Source: Parus major (Eukaryota; Chordata; Aves; Passeriformes; Paridae). Taken from it: DNA of 64,000 nucleotides. A program made the translations under genes and the position numbers. Every line of letters starts with the position of its first letter. Position 1 is the first letter of the stretch. Location of the stretch: the NCBI RefSeq assembly GCF_001522545.3, contig NC_031774.1, positions 50,063,363 to 50,127,362 on the forward strand. Reading direction: 5' to 3'. Positions 19,830 through 30,660 of this stretch are shown one piece after another. The notes beneath the pieces are model-generated. The model was not told where the DNA came from, did no database searches, and worked only from the letters and a program-made list of their open reading frames with translations.

Positions 19830-22800
19830 TAACATGAAATCTCTGAAACAACAAACAGAGCAGGCCCCAGGGCAGTTTTTGCAACAGGACCCAGAGGCCT
19901 GGCAGCAGATCCATCAGGGTTTGCCATACAGAAGCTGTCAGCTGGGAAAGATGCAGCCATAGGGAAAACACTTCTCCTGTGCAGGTCTTTGCTGGGCTCT
20001 GCAGGAGAATTTGCAGTTAGGGAGATGTGCAGTGGGAAGAGAGAAGACCAGTGAGTCCAGCAGGATGGTAACCACCCTGGTGGGTGAGGATTTCCCCTTG
20101 GACAAAGAGCAGGTGAATTAACAAGACTACAGTCAAAGATTATGTATCTGTTGATACAAATTACCAGCTTTAAGTCTCTTAGAAGACATACAGCTCTGAT
20201 TGCAATATAATGTCAGATTTGTCCCAGCAAAACAATTATTACATGTTCTAGTCATGTCTTTCTGTCAACACAGTGATCTGGTGGTCAACCAGTGAGTGTA
20301 ATAAGGGAGCCTCGTGGATTCTGGTACAAGAAAGATTTTTAACACTGTTCTATTTTTGTGCCATTAGTCCCAGCAAGATTGGCTTCTGTCTTCCTCTCTT
20401 GCTTCTTTCTGTAAGAGTAAATAAAACAGCAGATGTAATTGGCTAGTCTAGTAGCCTGACTGCATTTCTGCATCATTTCTCAACCAACTCATGGGCAATT
20501 CAGCCTCCCAACCCATTGCAAGGGTAGATGCTGCACAAGTTTATACCCAGTGAGCTGCAGCTTGCCCAGGGACAGAGTACCCGTGCTCAGGAGGCAGTGC
20601 AGGTACAGTGGTGAGCAGCTGAAGCCACCCCTGTCCTTTCCCAGTGGCTTGCAGTCCCTCATGGGCAGCTGCCAGGGCTGGATGTGTCAGTACTGGGGCA
20701 CATGGTGGCTGTGATTTCAGCTCTTTGTGCCCCTTTATGCTGTGCAGCCAAGGTGTACAGCAAATAAAAGTCTTTGCAGAAGACATTTTTGCTTCTATAA
20801 AACTAAACATTCTAGTTTTGTATCTCACCCATAGCGTGATTTACATAAATTTATTTGCCTGTATAAACCTATCTTAAGGAAATTATATTTCTAAAAAACA
20901 GATTATCAGTGAAATAATATATGGATTTTCTATTTTAATCAAGTTTTAAATTCTAGTATTAACATTAAACTCTCTAGTTTAATAAGCATCCTCCCTGCCT
21001 TATGCTGTCTCCCATATGTCCTATGAGCTGATCAGTGACCCACACTCTAAAGGATTAGTCAGATGATAGTAATAAGAAAATAGGTTTTATTTTTGCTCAT
21101 TATTCATATGCTTACTATCTTCAGCAACCTCATCACAAATTATGTGGATGAGTTTCTACAAGCCACTGTCACTTGGGGGAGACTGCATATCAGATCTGTG
21201 GTGTGACACAGCTGTTTCTTTATACAAACAACATATATTGTGCCTCCTAGGAGATTTAGGATAATTGCTTAGAAGAAAGAACTATAAGTTTTGGTTTCAA
21301 ACAAGCAAGGAGGCCCCTTATATCTAAGGGAAGCAGCTTCTTTAGGAGACCCTCTCTGTCTGAAGTGAGCTTAGGTTCACTGGTTGTGTCACTTGGGAAG
21401 AGGATGGAGCAGACCTGCTATGGGACAGGGATAGCACGAGCTGGGATTTGTTCTTGTGAGGCACAGAAGGGGTGGGGGTTCCTTCCCCCTGCTCCTCCAG
21501 TAACTCTGTCTTTAATTTTTTTTTAACATATTAATGACCATTGAAAACAGCAGATATAAGATATGTATTAGCTACCAAGAAACAACCATGGCCTTGAATA
21601 AAAGGCATATGGATGATTACTACCATGGCTTTTTTTGCTGTTATTGTTGTGTATTTTATTTGGTATGGAGCTGCAGCAGACAGCAGCAAAGCTTGACAAG
21701 CTAGTGGTGAGATAGGTCTGTAGGGCATCAAATCTATGGGTTTGATTTTTAGCAACATTTATTCTGGTGGCATAGGTTACTACTACAGTAAAAATAAGTG
21801 TTCTATTGGCATGAGTATATAAACTTTTCAGAGAAATTGAAATAAAAATGTAAAGTATTTATGTGGAAAATGGCCCCTACTGCTTTGCTCTTCATTTCTT
21901 GCATGTTCTGTGCCACACCTGGCCACCTCCCATGCAATCCCACAGTCTGCTCTGCACCATGGGCACTTTCCCCTGAGCCCTCACACAGCCTTGCACTTTA
22001 GGCACTGCCCAGAGCCTTCCCCAGCCCCACTGCCCACACCTTCTCAAAACTGCTCATGCACACAGAGACAGGAGCCACAGGTCCCTGTCCCTCCAGGGCA
22101 CACACGGATGGAGGGGGGTCTCAGGGAGTGATGGGGGCGGTGTTGATGGGGACACACACACACAGAGGGAGGGAGAAGGCCAGAAGCCTTTACTGTTCCA
22201 GACACCATGTGCACGCACACGCCAACTGCTTGGAAACCCACTGCTTGCTGTGGGATTTCATGGTTGTTTTGGGGGTTTTTGTGTCTAAACTGGGTGATGC
22301 AGAACTCGGAGAGATCCACAGAGAGTCATAGTGAAGATTTACTCTGAGAAATGGTGAACAAGTTATGGTGACCTATGTATGGAATACCTGAGAAACAACT
22401 GCATAATTTTGTCCTGTATCATGGCAGATCCTTGAGGATATTCAAGTGATATCAATTTCAACATAATCTTTTTTCTACTAGGTGGTGCATGGGAAGAGGT
22501 AAAGAGACATAGAGAGGGGCAAGGGAAGTTCCAGGCTCTGGACCTCATGAATATCATCACCCTGTGGTTTGGGCTGCACAAGGGAGTTGACTGGGAGAAG
22601 GGCAGTGGGTTATGGACAGGACTGGGATGTGGAGTGGACAGGAGAGCTGGATGGGAGAAATACAGGACTTGGAGGCAGTGTAGAGTTCCCGGGGTGGGTG
22701 GTGGGAAGGTGGGTGTGGAGACAGGACGAGGCTGAATGCAGGGCAAGACAGCTGTCAAGGACACTCGCTGAGACAAGTGGGAAGGGTGACGGTGTTAGCT

Positions 22801-23077
22801 GGAAATGCCATTTCTGCTCCTGCTTCTACCCACGAAATCACCGGTTCTGTCCCTGCTCAGGGAAGCAGTGTGCAGAGGGGAGATCTCCAACCTCGGCACT
22901 GCCCCGCTCCAGCCGAGAACGGATCGGGGACGCGGCACGGCCAAGTCCCGGCACCTCGCACTGCCCGAGGAGCCCGGCGGAGCCCGGAGCCGCCGCTCGA
23001 TGCCGGCACGGTGTGCGGCCGCTCCCCGCCCCACCTGCGCCGGCCGGGGGAGCCGGGCAGGGCCGGGGGGTCCCCCT

Positions 23078-23215
23078 GACACCCGGGCAGGGCTGGGGGC
23101 TCCTCCCGACACCCGGAGAGGGCTAGGGTTCCCCCCGACACCCGGGCGGGACCGGGCAGGGCTGGGGCTCCCCCCGACACCCGGAGAGGGCTAGGGTTCC
23201 CCCCGACACCCGGGC
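23078..23215. repeat. GC-rich minisatellite, left of the gap
   Basis: Units that begin gacacccgg follow one another: 30 bp (23078), 29 bp (23108), 39 bp (23137), 29 bp (23176) and 11 bp cut by the gap (23205). The 29-bp unit is identical in its two copies, so the higher-order period is 68 bp. The array runs into the N run. Confidence 0.9.
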
Positions 23216-24187
23216 NNNNNNNNNNNNNNNNNNNNNNNNNNNNNNNNNNNNNNNNNNNNNNNNNNNNNNNNNNNNNNNNNNNNNNNNNNNNNNNNNNNNN
23301 NNNNNNNNNNNNNNNNNNNNNNNNNNNNNNNNNNNNNNNNNNNNNNNNNNNNNNNNNNNNNNNNNNNNNNNNNNNNNNNNNNNNNNNNNNNNNNNNNNNN
23401 NNNNNNNNNNNNNNNNNNNNNNNNNNNNNNNNNNNNNNNNNNNNNNNNNNNNNNNNNNNNNNNNNNNNNNNNNNNNNNNNNNNNNNNNNNNNNNNNNNNN
23501 NNNNNNNNNNNNNNNNNNNNNNNNNNNNNNNNNNNNNNNNNNNNNNNNNNNNNNNNNNNNNNNNNNNNNNNNNNNNNNNNNNNNNNNNNNNNNNNNNNNN
23601 NNNNNNNNNNNNNNNNNNNNNNNNNNNNNNNNNNNNNNNNNNNNNNNNNNNNNNNNNNNNNNNNNNNNNNNNNNNNNNNNNNNNNNNNNNNNNNNNNNNN
23701 NNNNNNNNNNNNNNNNNNNNNNNNNNNNNNNNNNNNNNNNNNNNNNNNNNNNNNNNNNNNNNNNNNNNNNNNNNNNNNNNNNNNNNNNNNNNNNNNNNNN
23801 NNNNNNNNNNNNNNNNNNNNNNNNNNNNNNNNNNNNNNNNNNNNNNNNNNNNNNNNNNNNNNNNNNNNNNNNNNNNNNNNNNNNNNNNNNNNNNNNNNNN
23901 NNNNNNNNNNNNNNNNNNNNNNNNNNNNNNNNNNNNNNNNNNNNNNNNNNNNNNNNNNNNNNNNNNNNNNNNNNNNNNNNNNNNNNNNNNNNNNNNNNNN
24001 NNNNNNNNNNNNNNNNNNNNNNNNNNNNNNNNNNNNNNNNNNNNNNNNNNNNNNNNNNNNNNNNNNNNNNNNNNNNNNNNNNNNNNNNNNNNNNNNNNNN
24101 NNNNNNNNNNNNNNNNNNNNNNNNNNNNNNNNNNNNNNNNNNNNNNNNNNNNNNNNNNNNNNNNNNNNNNNNNNNNNNNNNNNNNNN
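23216..24187. other. Assembly gap (972 N)
   Basis: A continuous run of N between two different GC-rich tandem arrays. Repeats and high GC probably caused the break. Its true length may differ. Confidence 0.99.
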
Positions 24188-24352
24188 TCTGCCCTAATGC
24201 CGGGATGTGCCCGGTGCTATTCTGCCCTAATGCCGGGATGTGCCCGGTGCTGCTCTGCCCTAATGCCGGGATGTGCCCGGTGCTGCTCTGCCCTAATGCC
24301 GGGATGTGCCCGGTGCTATTCTGCCCTAATGCCGGGATGTGCCCGGTGCTGC
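24188..24352. repeat. 33-bp minisatellite, right of the gap
   Basis: Five copies of a 33-bp unit beginning tctgccctaatgccgggatg (24188, 24221, 24254, 24287, 24320) that differ only in their last bases (tat or tgc). The array may continue into the gap. Because 33 is a multiple of 3, it stays open in several frames and creates false repeat proteins. Confidence 0.95.
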
Positions 24353-24560
24353 CGGGCCCCGCAGCCCGGGGGGACGGCGAGGGCTTCGCCGGGCGAAGGA
24401 CTCCCGGTCGGGGAGAGCGGTGTGCGAGGAAGGGAACGAGGAGTTCACCGGAGAAGCGGAGATGGGATATTTCTCAAGAGCATCCAGCATGGGCCGTGCC
24501 GGATCTCCCTCTCCTCAGGCAGCGGGTGCTACAGCTCGTAGTTTTCCCGAGGTCAATTTG

Positions 24561-27500
24561 TCAATAGTGAACAGGAAGGGCTAAAAAGCCCCACCAAAAC
24601 CAATTTCCTGATGGAAGGATGGAGGGGAAATGTTATTTGGTTTGGTTTATGTTCGTGCAAACCTCTCTCTTTCCTCATTTATTCGAGTTCACTTGAGCTG
24701 TCAGTTTCTCGGAGCAACCCAACCCCCTGATTCATCTTTAATACTAGTGAATTTTTCCACTTAATAATTATCTTTAGCAAAGCAAAATTGCTTTGGGAAA
24801 GCTTAAAAATGGAAATAACAGTTTGAAGCCAGATATCTTTCTGTGGTGCCTGGTTCCTGAATTGCAGGGTTGGCATTGCTCCTAGCAAGTGCAGTGGGAG
24901 TCCAGAAAAGCCTTTGCCTGCATTTACAGTTACATTTACTCCTGCCATTATCATGTGTGTTGAAGACTTGGAGCTGCATGGATTTTTTTATTTGTTTTAT
25001 TTTTATTTTTTTTTGCCATTTACATTGCCATTAATTTTTCTCACTTGCTTAAAATTGCATTCTTGGGGAGGGCCAAAAGCACACAATTCCTGCTGTGTCA
25101 TATGTCTCTGGTCTCCACACAAAAGGTGTGTCTGCATCAGTCTCACCTGGCCTGGTCAGAATGAGAGTCAGACACCTCTGGGAGAAGTCACCAAACACAA
25201 CAGATGCTGGGGTAGTTTTCCCTTGCTCCCTCCTGCTCGCTAAGCAGCCCAGTTGGGAGGACTCTTGCCCCATGAAGAAAGGTTGCTAGAGCTCTCCCCA
25301 TGAGGAAGGAAAGTTAACTTACTGCCCCATGAGCCCATCTTTCTCCCCAAAGAGGCACTATGGGCAGTTTGGAAGGCTGCAGTGATGCTGGGTCTCTGCC
25401 ATTGAAGATGTTCTGCTCCACATGAATCTCCACAGTTGGTGGCTGCAGTTTTTGTTGGAAGAGGGAATAGGGGAGACCCAGCATGACAGACTGTGAATAA
25501 AGGTATCATTATGTACCCAAGGTAATCCTCGCCAGGCGAGATAGGGCACTCAAAGAGGTCAGCCACAGGGTGTTTTGGAAGGGAAAAGCAGCTGAACTCC
25601 AGGAGAGGCTCTAGAACTTCCCCATATCCTCACTTTTAACAATGATGGAGGGGGTGCACCCCCCAGCTGCCTCTGCTCTACGTGAGGCAGGCAGAGCTGG
25701 TCTGGGTGTGCTGCTGGGCATGTCCTCGTGCAGCTGCCCTTTCCTGCCTTCCCCACACAACACTTGGCATCTGCAGGTGGATCACACTTAAAGTAGTCTT
25801 TTGTTATAAATACCACTGCTTCTTAATGTACAGTATTATTTTGTTGGATTTTTTTAATGAATTCCTGTTTTTAAAGGCTTCCATTAGATTTTTTTCCCTT
25901 GCATGTACAGACATTACTGAATAGCTTGTACTTGTCAGTAAATATATGTCTGTAAATCACCTAAAACCTTTTCCAATAACAATTCTTGTTTAATAAACAC
26001 AGGCTGTATAATTCCAAAATACCCTGGCAGGCTATATAATCATTTAATAAAAACCACCTTGAAACATTTGCTTAGCCATGTGTGCTTTATTTATATCTCT
26101 CTTTTTGTGGTGAATAGATTACAGTGCTGTTCTTTGCACTATTGCATTTATGTGATGGTTTCCATTTTTTGATAATTCTTTATGCCTTAGCTTCAAAGAT
26201 ATGAAGTGTGTGAATAGTGGGTGTAGCAGACACCTTAGTAATAAAACCAATTATAATAGATGTTCTGCCTCAAAAATGGATTAGGATCCCTGTGTGGAAA
26301 ATGTTAAAGTGCAGAGGTGTTATTATTTTTTAATACACAAAAATACTGCTTTACTCCAACAAATGTAGCAGTTATTTGACAGCAGATATTCTTTTATTCT
26401 TAGAAGTAACAGAATTAGCTCATGTTTGGGAAAATATCTATGAATATCGCTGTAGATGAAAATAAAATTTTTACATTCTGTCAACAGAGGTATAACCTGT
26501 AATTTCTTAAGTCATACCTGTAGTTTATAAGGCATCTGTGTTTCAGTGGTCCCTATGCTTAAAAATAAAATGCAGATTTAGCATTTTGGGTGTATCCCTG
26601 AAGAAATCCATCTCTCTCTTTGCCATGGCTGTAGTGAGTGTACATTTGCTCTCTGTGCTGTGCTCCTGAGACAATGATGGGGGGGGGAACCACCCACTTT
26701 AAGCACTTAGTTTTTTTCTAAGCAGAACATGCAGTTAATATCTGGAGATAGAACCAGCCTCTAAACAGGATTATTCAGATTAATAATCCTTACTCTTTTG
26801 TGATAGCACATGCTTTAATCCAAGCCAAAGTAATGAGTTCAGCACAGAAATTATGGGGGAAATGGTGTCACTGAGCACCTTAAAGTTTAGCTAAAGCCAG
26901 CCTTTTTGTTCTGAGTTTTTTATAAAGCTATCAACTGGAAATCTGAAAAATATTTTGTATCTAGCTCTAATTTAAATGTATGGAGAAACATGTTGAGAAA
27001 AAGAGAACTAAATATTTATACCTTCCGGTTTTAATAACAGGAAGTTATATACATTATTCTTCTTAATCCTTTTGTTTTCAGACATAAACAAGCAAAGTCT
27101 TTACATTTATACCAATAAACACAATGTATTGAGCATTTCAGTGTCCTCCCCATTTTCTGTTCATTAAGCAGTTCATGATATAACTCAAGAGTCTTGCCAG
27201 TTCTTGCATGTGGGGTAACTGGGGTTGTATGTATGCAGTGTTATTTTCTAACTTTTCTCTCTTTACCATTTCTTTCTGTTTGCATCTGTAAAAAACAAGA
27301 AAGAACATTATGTTTTTATTTTTAATGTCATCAAAATTTGGATTACCAACTTCACTTACTGGTGGACTTTGTAGCTCAGTGTTTTCAGTAGAAAAGCAGG
27401 AGCACACCCTGATATGGACAATAAAATTGAGCTGGCTATAAAATATCATTTAACCTTGTCACTTAGTAACTGATTTCTGAGCTGGAGCAATATGCCTGTA

Positions 27501-30437
27501 ACTTAACTAATTTTTGTTTAATTCAAAGACTCTGTCCTGCCATGTTCTGACTCCTGCTGTGTGCTGTGGCATCGTGGTGTGCGTGGTTGTGGATTCCTGG
27601 GGTCAGCTGGGAGCTGTCAGATCACCTCCACAGCCCTGCCTTTGGGTGTGTTTAGGTTTGCAGCCCTTCAAGCTGAACCTGTGCCGCGCAGTTCTGCCAG
27701 CATCTCTTGACAGGAAAACACTCAGCCCTTGGCCTGTCATGGTTTGGTCAGCAAAATCCCAAGTGTGGGCACTTAGGCTGCTGACAGAGAATTGCTTTTG
27801 TTAGCTCAGCCTTGATCTTTAGAGGGCTAGGTAAGCTCCAGCTGTAGACAAACTCATGGTCAGGAGATTTTGGAGCTCTACTGAAGGTTGTACCACGCTG
27901 ACTGTGGCCAAGTAAAGGCAGCAGTGGTGTTCCATTGGGAACATGCAACACTGGGTTTCCATCAGCATACCCTGACTGCCAGGCTGTGGAACAGGCAGGC
28001 CAGCTGTGCCTCTCTCATACTGCTTTTCTGTATACTTCCAACTTTTTTTCCCCCTCTCTAAAATAAAGCATAGATCCTGGATATCTTTTTGTGCATTCCC
28101 TCATTTTTTGAGTATTTTGTCTTGTATTTTCTAGTGGTATAACTGAGGCTGAGGATAATCTTTCAAATGTGCACAGGTCTGTTTAACTCAGTGCTGTGGG
28201 TTTGTGTGGTGTGTCCCTTCTGTCTGTCCTGAGTCACTCAGACCATGTTAAACAGCAGATACAGAGCAGCTCCATTAAAGTGTGTCACAATTAAAGGTGT
28301 CTGCATAGTCCGCCTGCACTTGGCTGCCTACTCCTTTGGGCAGTACAGTACTTCTCTCTTTTGAAGTATTTTAGGTTAAATATTTGTGTTTCTTGTAAGA
28401 AATCATAAAAATCTTTCCAAAGTGCAAACACAATTCAGTTTCAAGTAAGTTCCTGTATCTTGCAAGTTTTGGGATTTCTTTCCTTTTTCTTGCTATGTCA
28501 CAGTTTTGCTCAGTTCTGAGCACTATGTAGGGAGCAGTATGGAACCTCTTTAGAAAATATTTCTAAAACTGTTGCCAAAATGAAATTAATTATAACATTC
28601 TTAATCCTAATAATTACGGGATTGAAATAAGTTGAAATAATACAAATCAAATGAGCTGTAGGTTTTCTTTTTTGAGAAGGTTATTTATAAATATTTCAGG
28701 GTTCTTTGTGGAATCAGAACCATAGTATCATCTCATCCACTCTTTATTTACATTTAAGAACATCTCAGTGATGTTTTGGTATTGTCCTTTACTGCAGTAG
28801 GTAAGCAGCAAAAGCTGCCCCAGCTGTACATTGGTATTGCCCCCACATATTTTTTGTTTTCTTCACAGTCATTGCAGAACTCTAGGGATCCACAGTGCTT
28901 CCCCTCCTTTTTCTTTTTCTTAGCCTTGTGGCCTGAACTCAGTTTCTCAGGAGCAGGGAGGAGAGGTGGATAACTGTGCCACCATTGTCTGGGCCTACTG
29001 TTCGCCCTCAGGCAGATTTCATCTGCAGTCACCTACCCAGGACTTCCATTTCATCTGCTTTTTGATCTAATGTGCCATAATGAGGGGAAACAACCAAAAC
29101 CCACCGTGGCACACTTGATGGGTAAAGCCCTTGTCCCTGTCACAGTGCAGTCCTGATGGAGCCCAGGGAGGAGGTGCCAGACCTCCAGACACGCTGCCAG
29201 GGTGCAAGTCACGGCAGCACACAGCCTTGCTTGGGTTACTCTGCCTTGTTCCTAATTAGCCCACGAGAAGTTTGCAGGGTAAGGACAGGTTATTTCCCAG
29301 TATCTGGGTGGTGGGACATCTCTGTCCTGCGCTGTAGGAACCTCGTGGTTCATCTGGCACGTTTTTCCTGTGACAGCTCTGGGTTCATGGGTGTGTGTGC
29401 ACATCACCCAGTAACACTCAAAGTGTGCTTCAGTCCACATCGTGACCCTGTGAAACTGAAAACAGTTTAATTATTCCCCCCCCCCATTTCTGGTGTATTT
29501 AACATTTCACTCTTCCTGTGAAACTTTGCATTTTTGCATTGAACAAATGCTTGGAATATTATTGACGGTCTTTCCAAAACTATTCATCATTTGAGAGCTG
29601 TAGAAGCATTAAGGATATCTGTCTTTATTTGAGGAGGCAGAGTGGGCAAGTCATTACCAAAAATTTGAGCATGGAAATCTTCACATTTCTGACTATCCAG
29701 AGTGCCATTCTGTAATGCCACAACAACCAGTGAAGCATTACATTTCACTGGATATTTCACAGTCCTAAAGTCATAGAGACATGTGGCTGCCAGAAACCTT
29801 TGACTTTCCTTCTTGATGCAGGCATTCAAGCCTTATATTTGTTTCAAGTTCAGTGTTAGTTTATACACTATAGTTGGGAACTCTCCTGAGTTGCCATTCT
29901 TGTTCTCCTCAGCTGTGGAAGTTTAGCCACTTGTGGTTTGGCAGGATGAGCTGGGTCATGAAATCTTTACATAGAAAAACAGAAAAAAAGAAAATTCACT
30001 TTCCATATGCAAAGGATGTGTGTATAAGGTAGGTTATGGCAATGCTCCCTGACACCAGAAATGCTCAGGTTCTTCAGGGAATGCTATTACTACAAATTAA
30101 AGTATTTCTTTTACTGAGATGCTGCTCCTGATCTTCCTCTTGTGCTCTGCAGACCCTTCTACTGCAGTCTCCCTAGTGCTTTAAGGTACAAACTGTATAC
30201 CCTAGCTGTTGGTATGGATGAGCATTTTCTAACTACTAACCATGCTCCCTGACCAAAAAAGGTATTTTTCACCTGAGTTCATGATGGAGTTGTTTTTACC
30301 TGCCCTGAGTTATAGGTACTGTTTATCAGGAATTAAACACCTTTCTTAAACCACTAAACCTCCTTCCCTGATTGAATTTCCTGTGGGCTTTCATGTGATC
30401 ACCTTCCCAGTCAGCACTGGGGCTGGACCTGCTTTGT
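24561..30437. other. Intergenic or intronic DNA
   Basis: No gene is recognised. It is AT-rich, with a run of nine G near 26.68 kb and of ten C near 29.48 kb. Two minus-strand open stretches (27138-27449 and 29587-29832) are discussed in the findings. Confidence 0.6.
29587..29832 (-). pseudogene. Unidentified protein-like open stretch, possible gene fragment or retrocopy
   Basis: The minus strand is open for about 81 codons between an upstream TAA and a TGA-TGA pair. The product is LNACIKKESQRFL and onward through YDFRTVKYPVK, ALQNGTLDSQKCEDF and FGNDLPTLPPQIKTDI. It has a balanced amino-acid make-up and no low-complexity runs, unlike the other chance frames here. I do not recognise the family. 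There is no good start codon, no pyrimidine-rich acceptor and no poly(A) tail, so it may be a decayed gene copy or chance. Confidence 0.3.
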
Positions 30438-30660
30438 AGAATCACAGAATGGTTTGGGTTGGAAGGGACTTTAAAAATCAGTCCAACAGGTGCCATCTTT
30501 CCTGTGCTGGGGACCCCAGAGCTGGATGCAGCCCTGCAGGTGGGCTAGAACGGAGAAGAGAGGCAGAATCACCTCCCTCTACCTGCTGGCCAGCCCTTCC
30601 TTGATGCAGCCCAGGATTCAGTTGGTTTTCTGGGCTGTGAGCACACATTGCTGATTTGTT
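30438..30660 (-). repeat. CR1 LINE fragment with internal deletion
   Basis: It starts with the complement of the CR1 3' end (agaatcacagaatggtttgg, then gttggaagggac). After about 40 bases it jumps to the more internal CR1 part around ccccagagctggatgcagcc and cagaatcacctccctctacc. The 300-400 bases normally between these parts are missing. Confidence 0.85.

Larger units (their letters stand above)
13816..22855. other. Intergenic DNA downstream of EML1
   Basis: About 9 kb without a supportable gene. It holds a small CpG cluster at 18378-18595, a (TCC)n tract near 19.8 kb, and otherwise AT-rich to mixed DNA. Open frames of up to about 137 codons show no recognisable protein. Confidence 0.7.
22860..24560. 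promoter_or_regulatory. CpG-rich block around an assembly gap, candidate CpG-island promoter
   Basis: CpG and GC content rise sharply at about 22.86 kb, stay high up to the run of N, and remain high after it until about 24.55 kb. This is the pattern of a CpG island whose core failed to assemble. It lies about 9 kb after the EML1 3' end. In the vertebrate gene order I remember, EVL follows EML1 on the same strand, so an EVL 5' exon in or near the gap is plausible. No EVL codon can be read in the visible parts. Confidence 0.5.

Noticed and set aside
19558..19971. A 137-codon minus-strand frame with a poly-Gly run
   Set aside because: It runs over the (TCC)n microsatellite and has no known domain.
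22569..23194. Several overlapping 100-185-codon frames on both strands at the left of the gap
   Set aside because: All are open because of GC-rich DNA and the minisatellite. No frame shows a protein-like pattern.
24197..24567. Repeat proteins with MPGCARCCSAL-type and MCPVLLCPNAG-type units
   Set aside because: They are products of a 33-bp tandem array whose unit is a multiple of 3. No promoter, splice context or family supports them.
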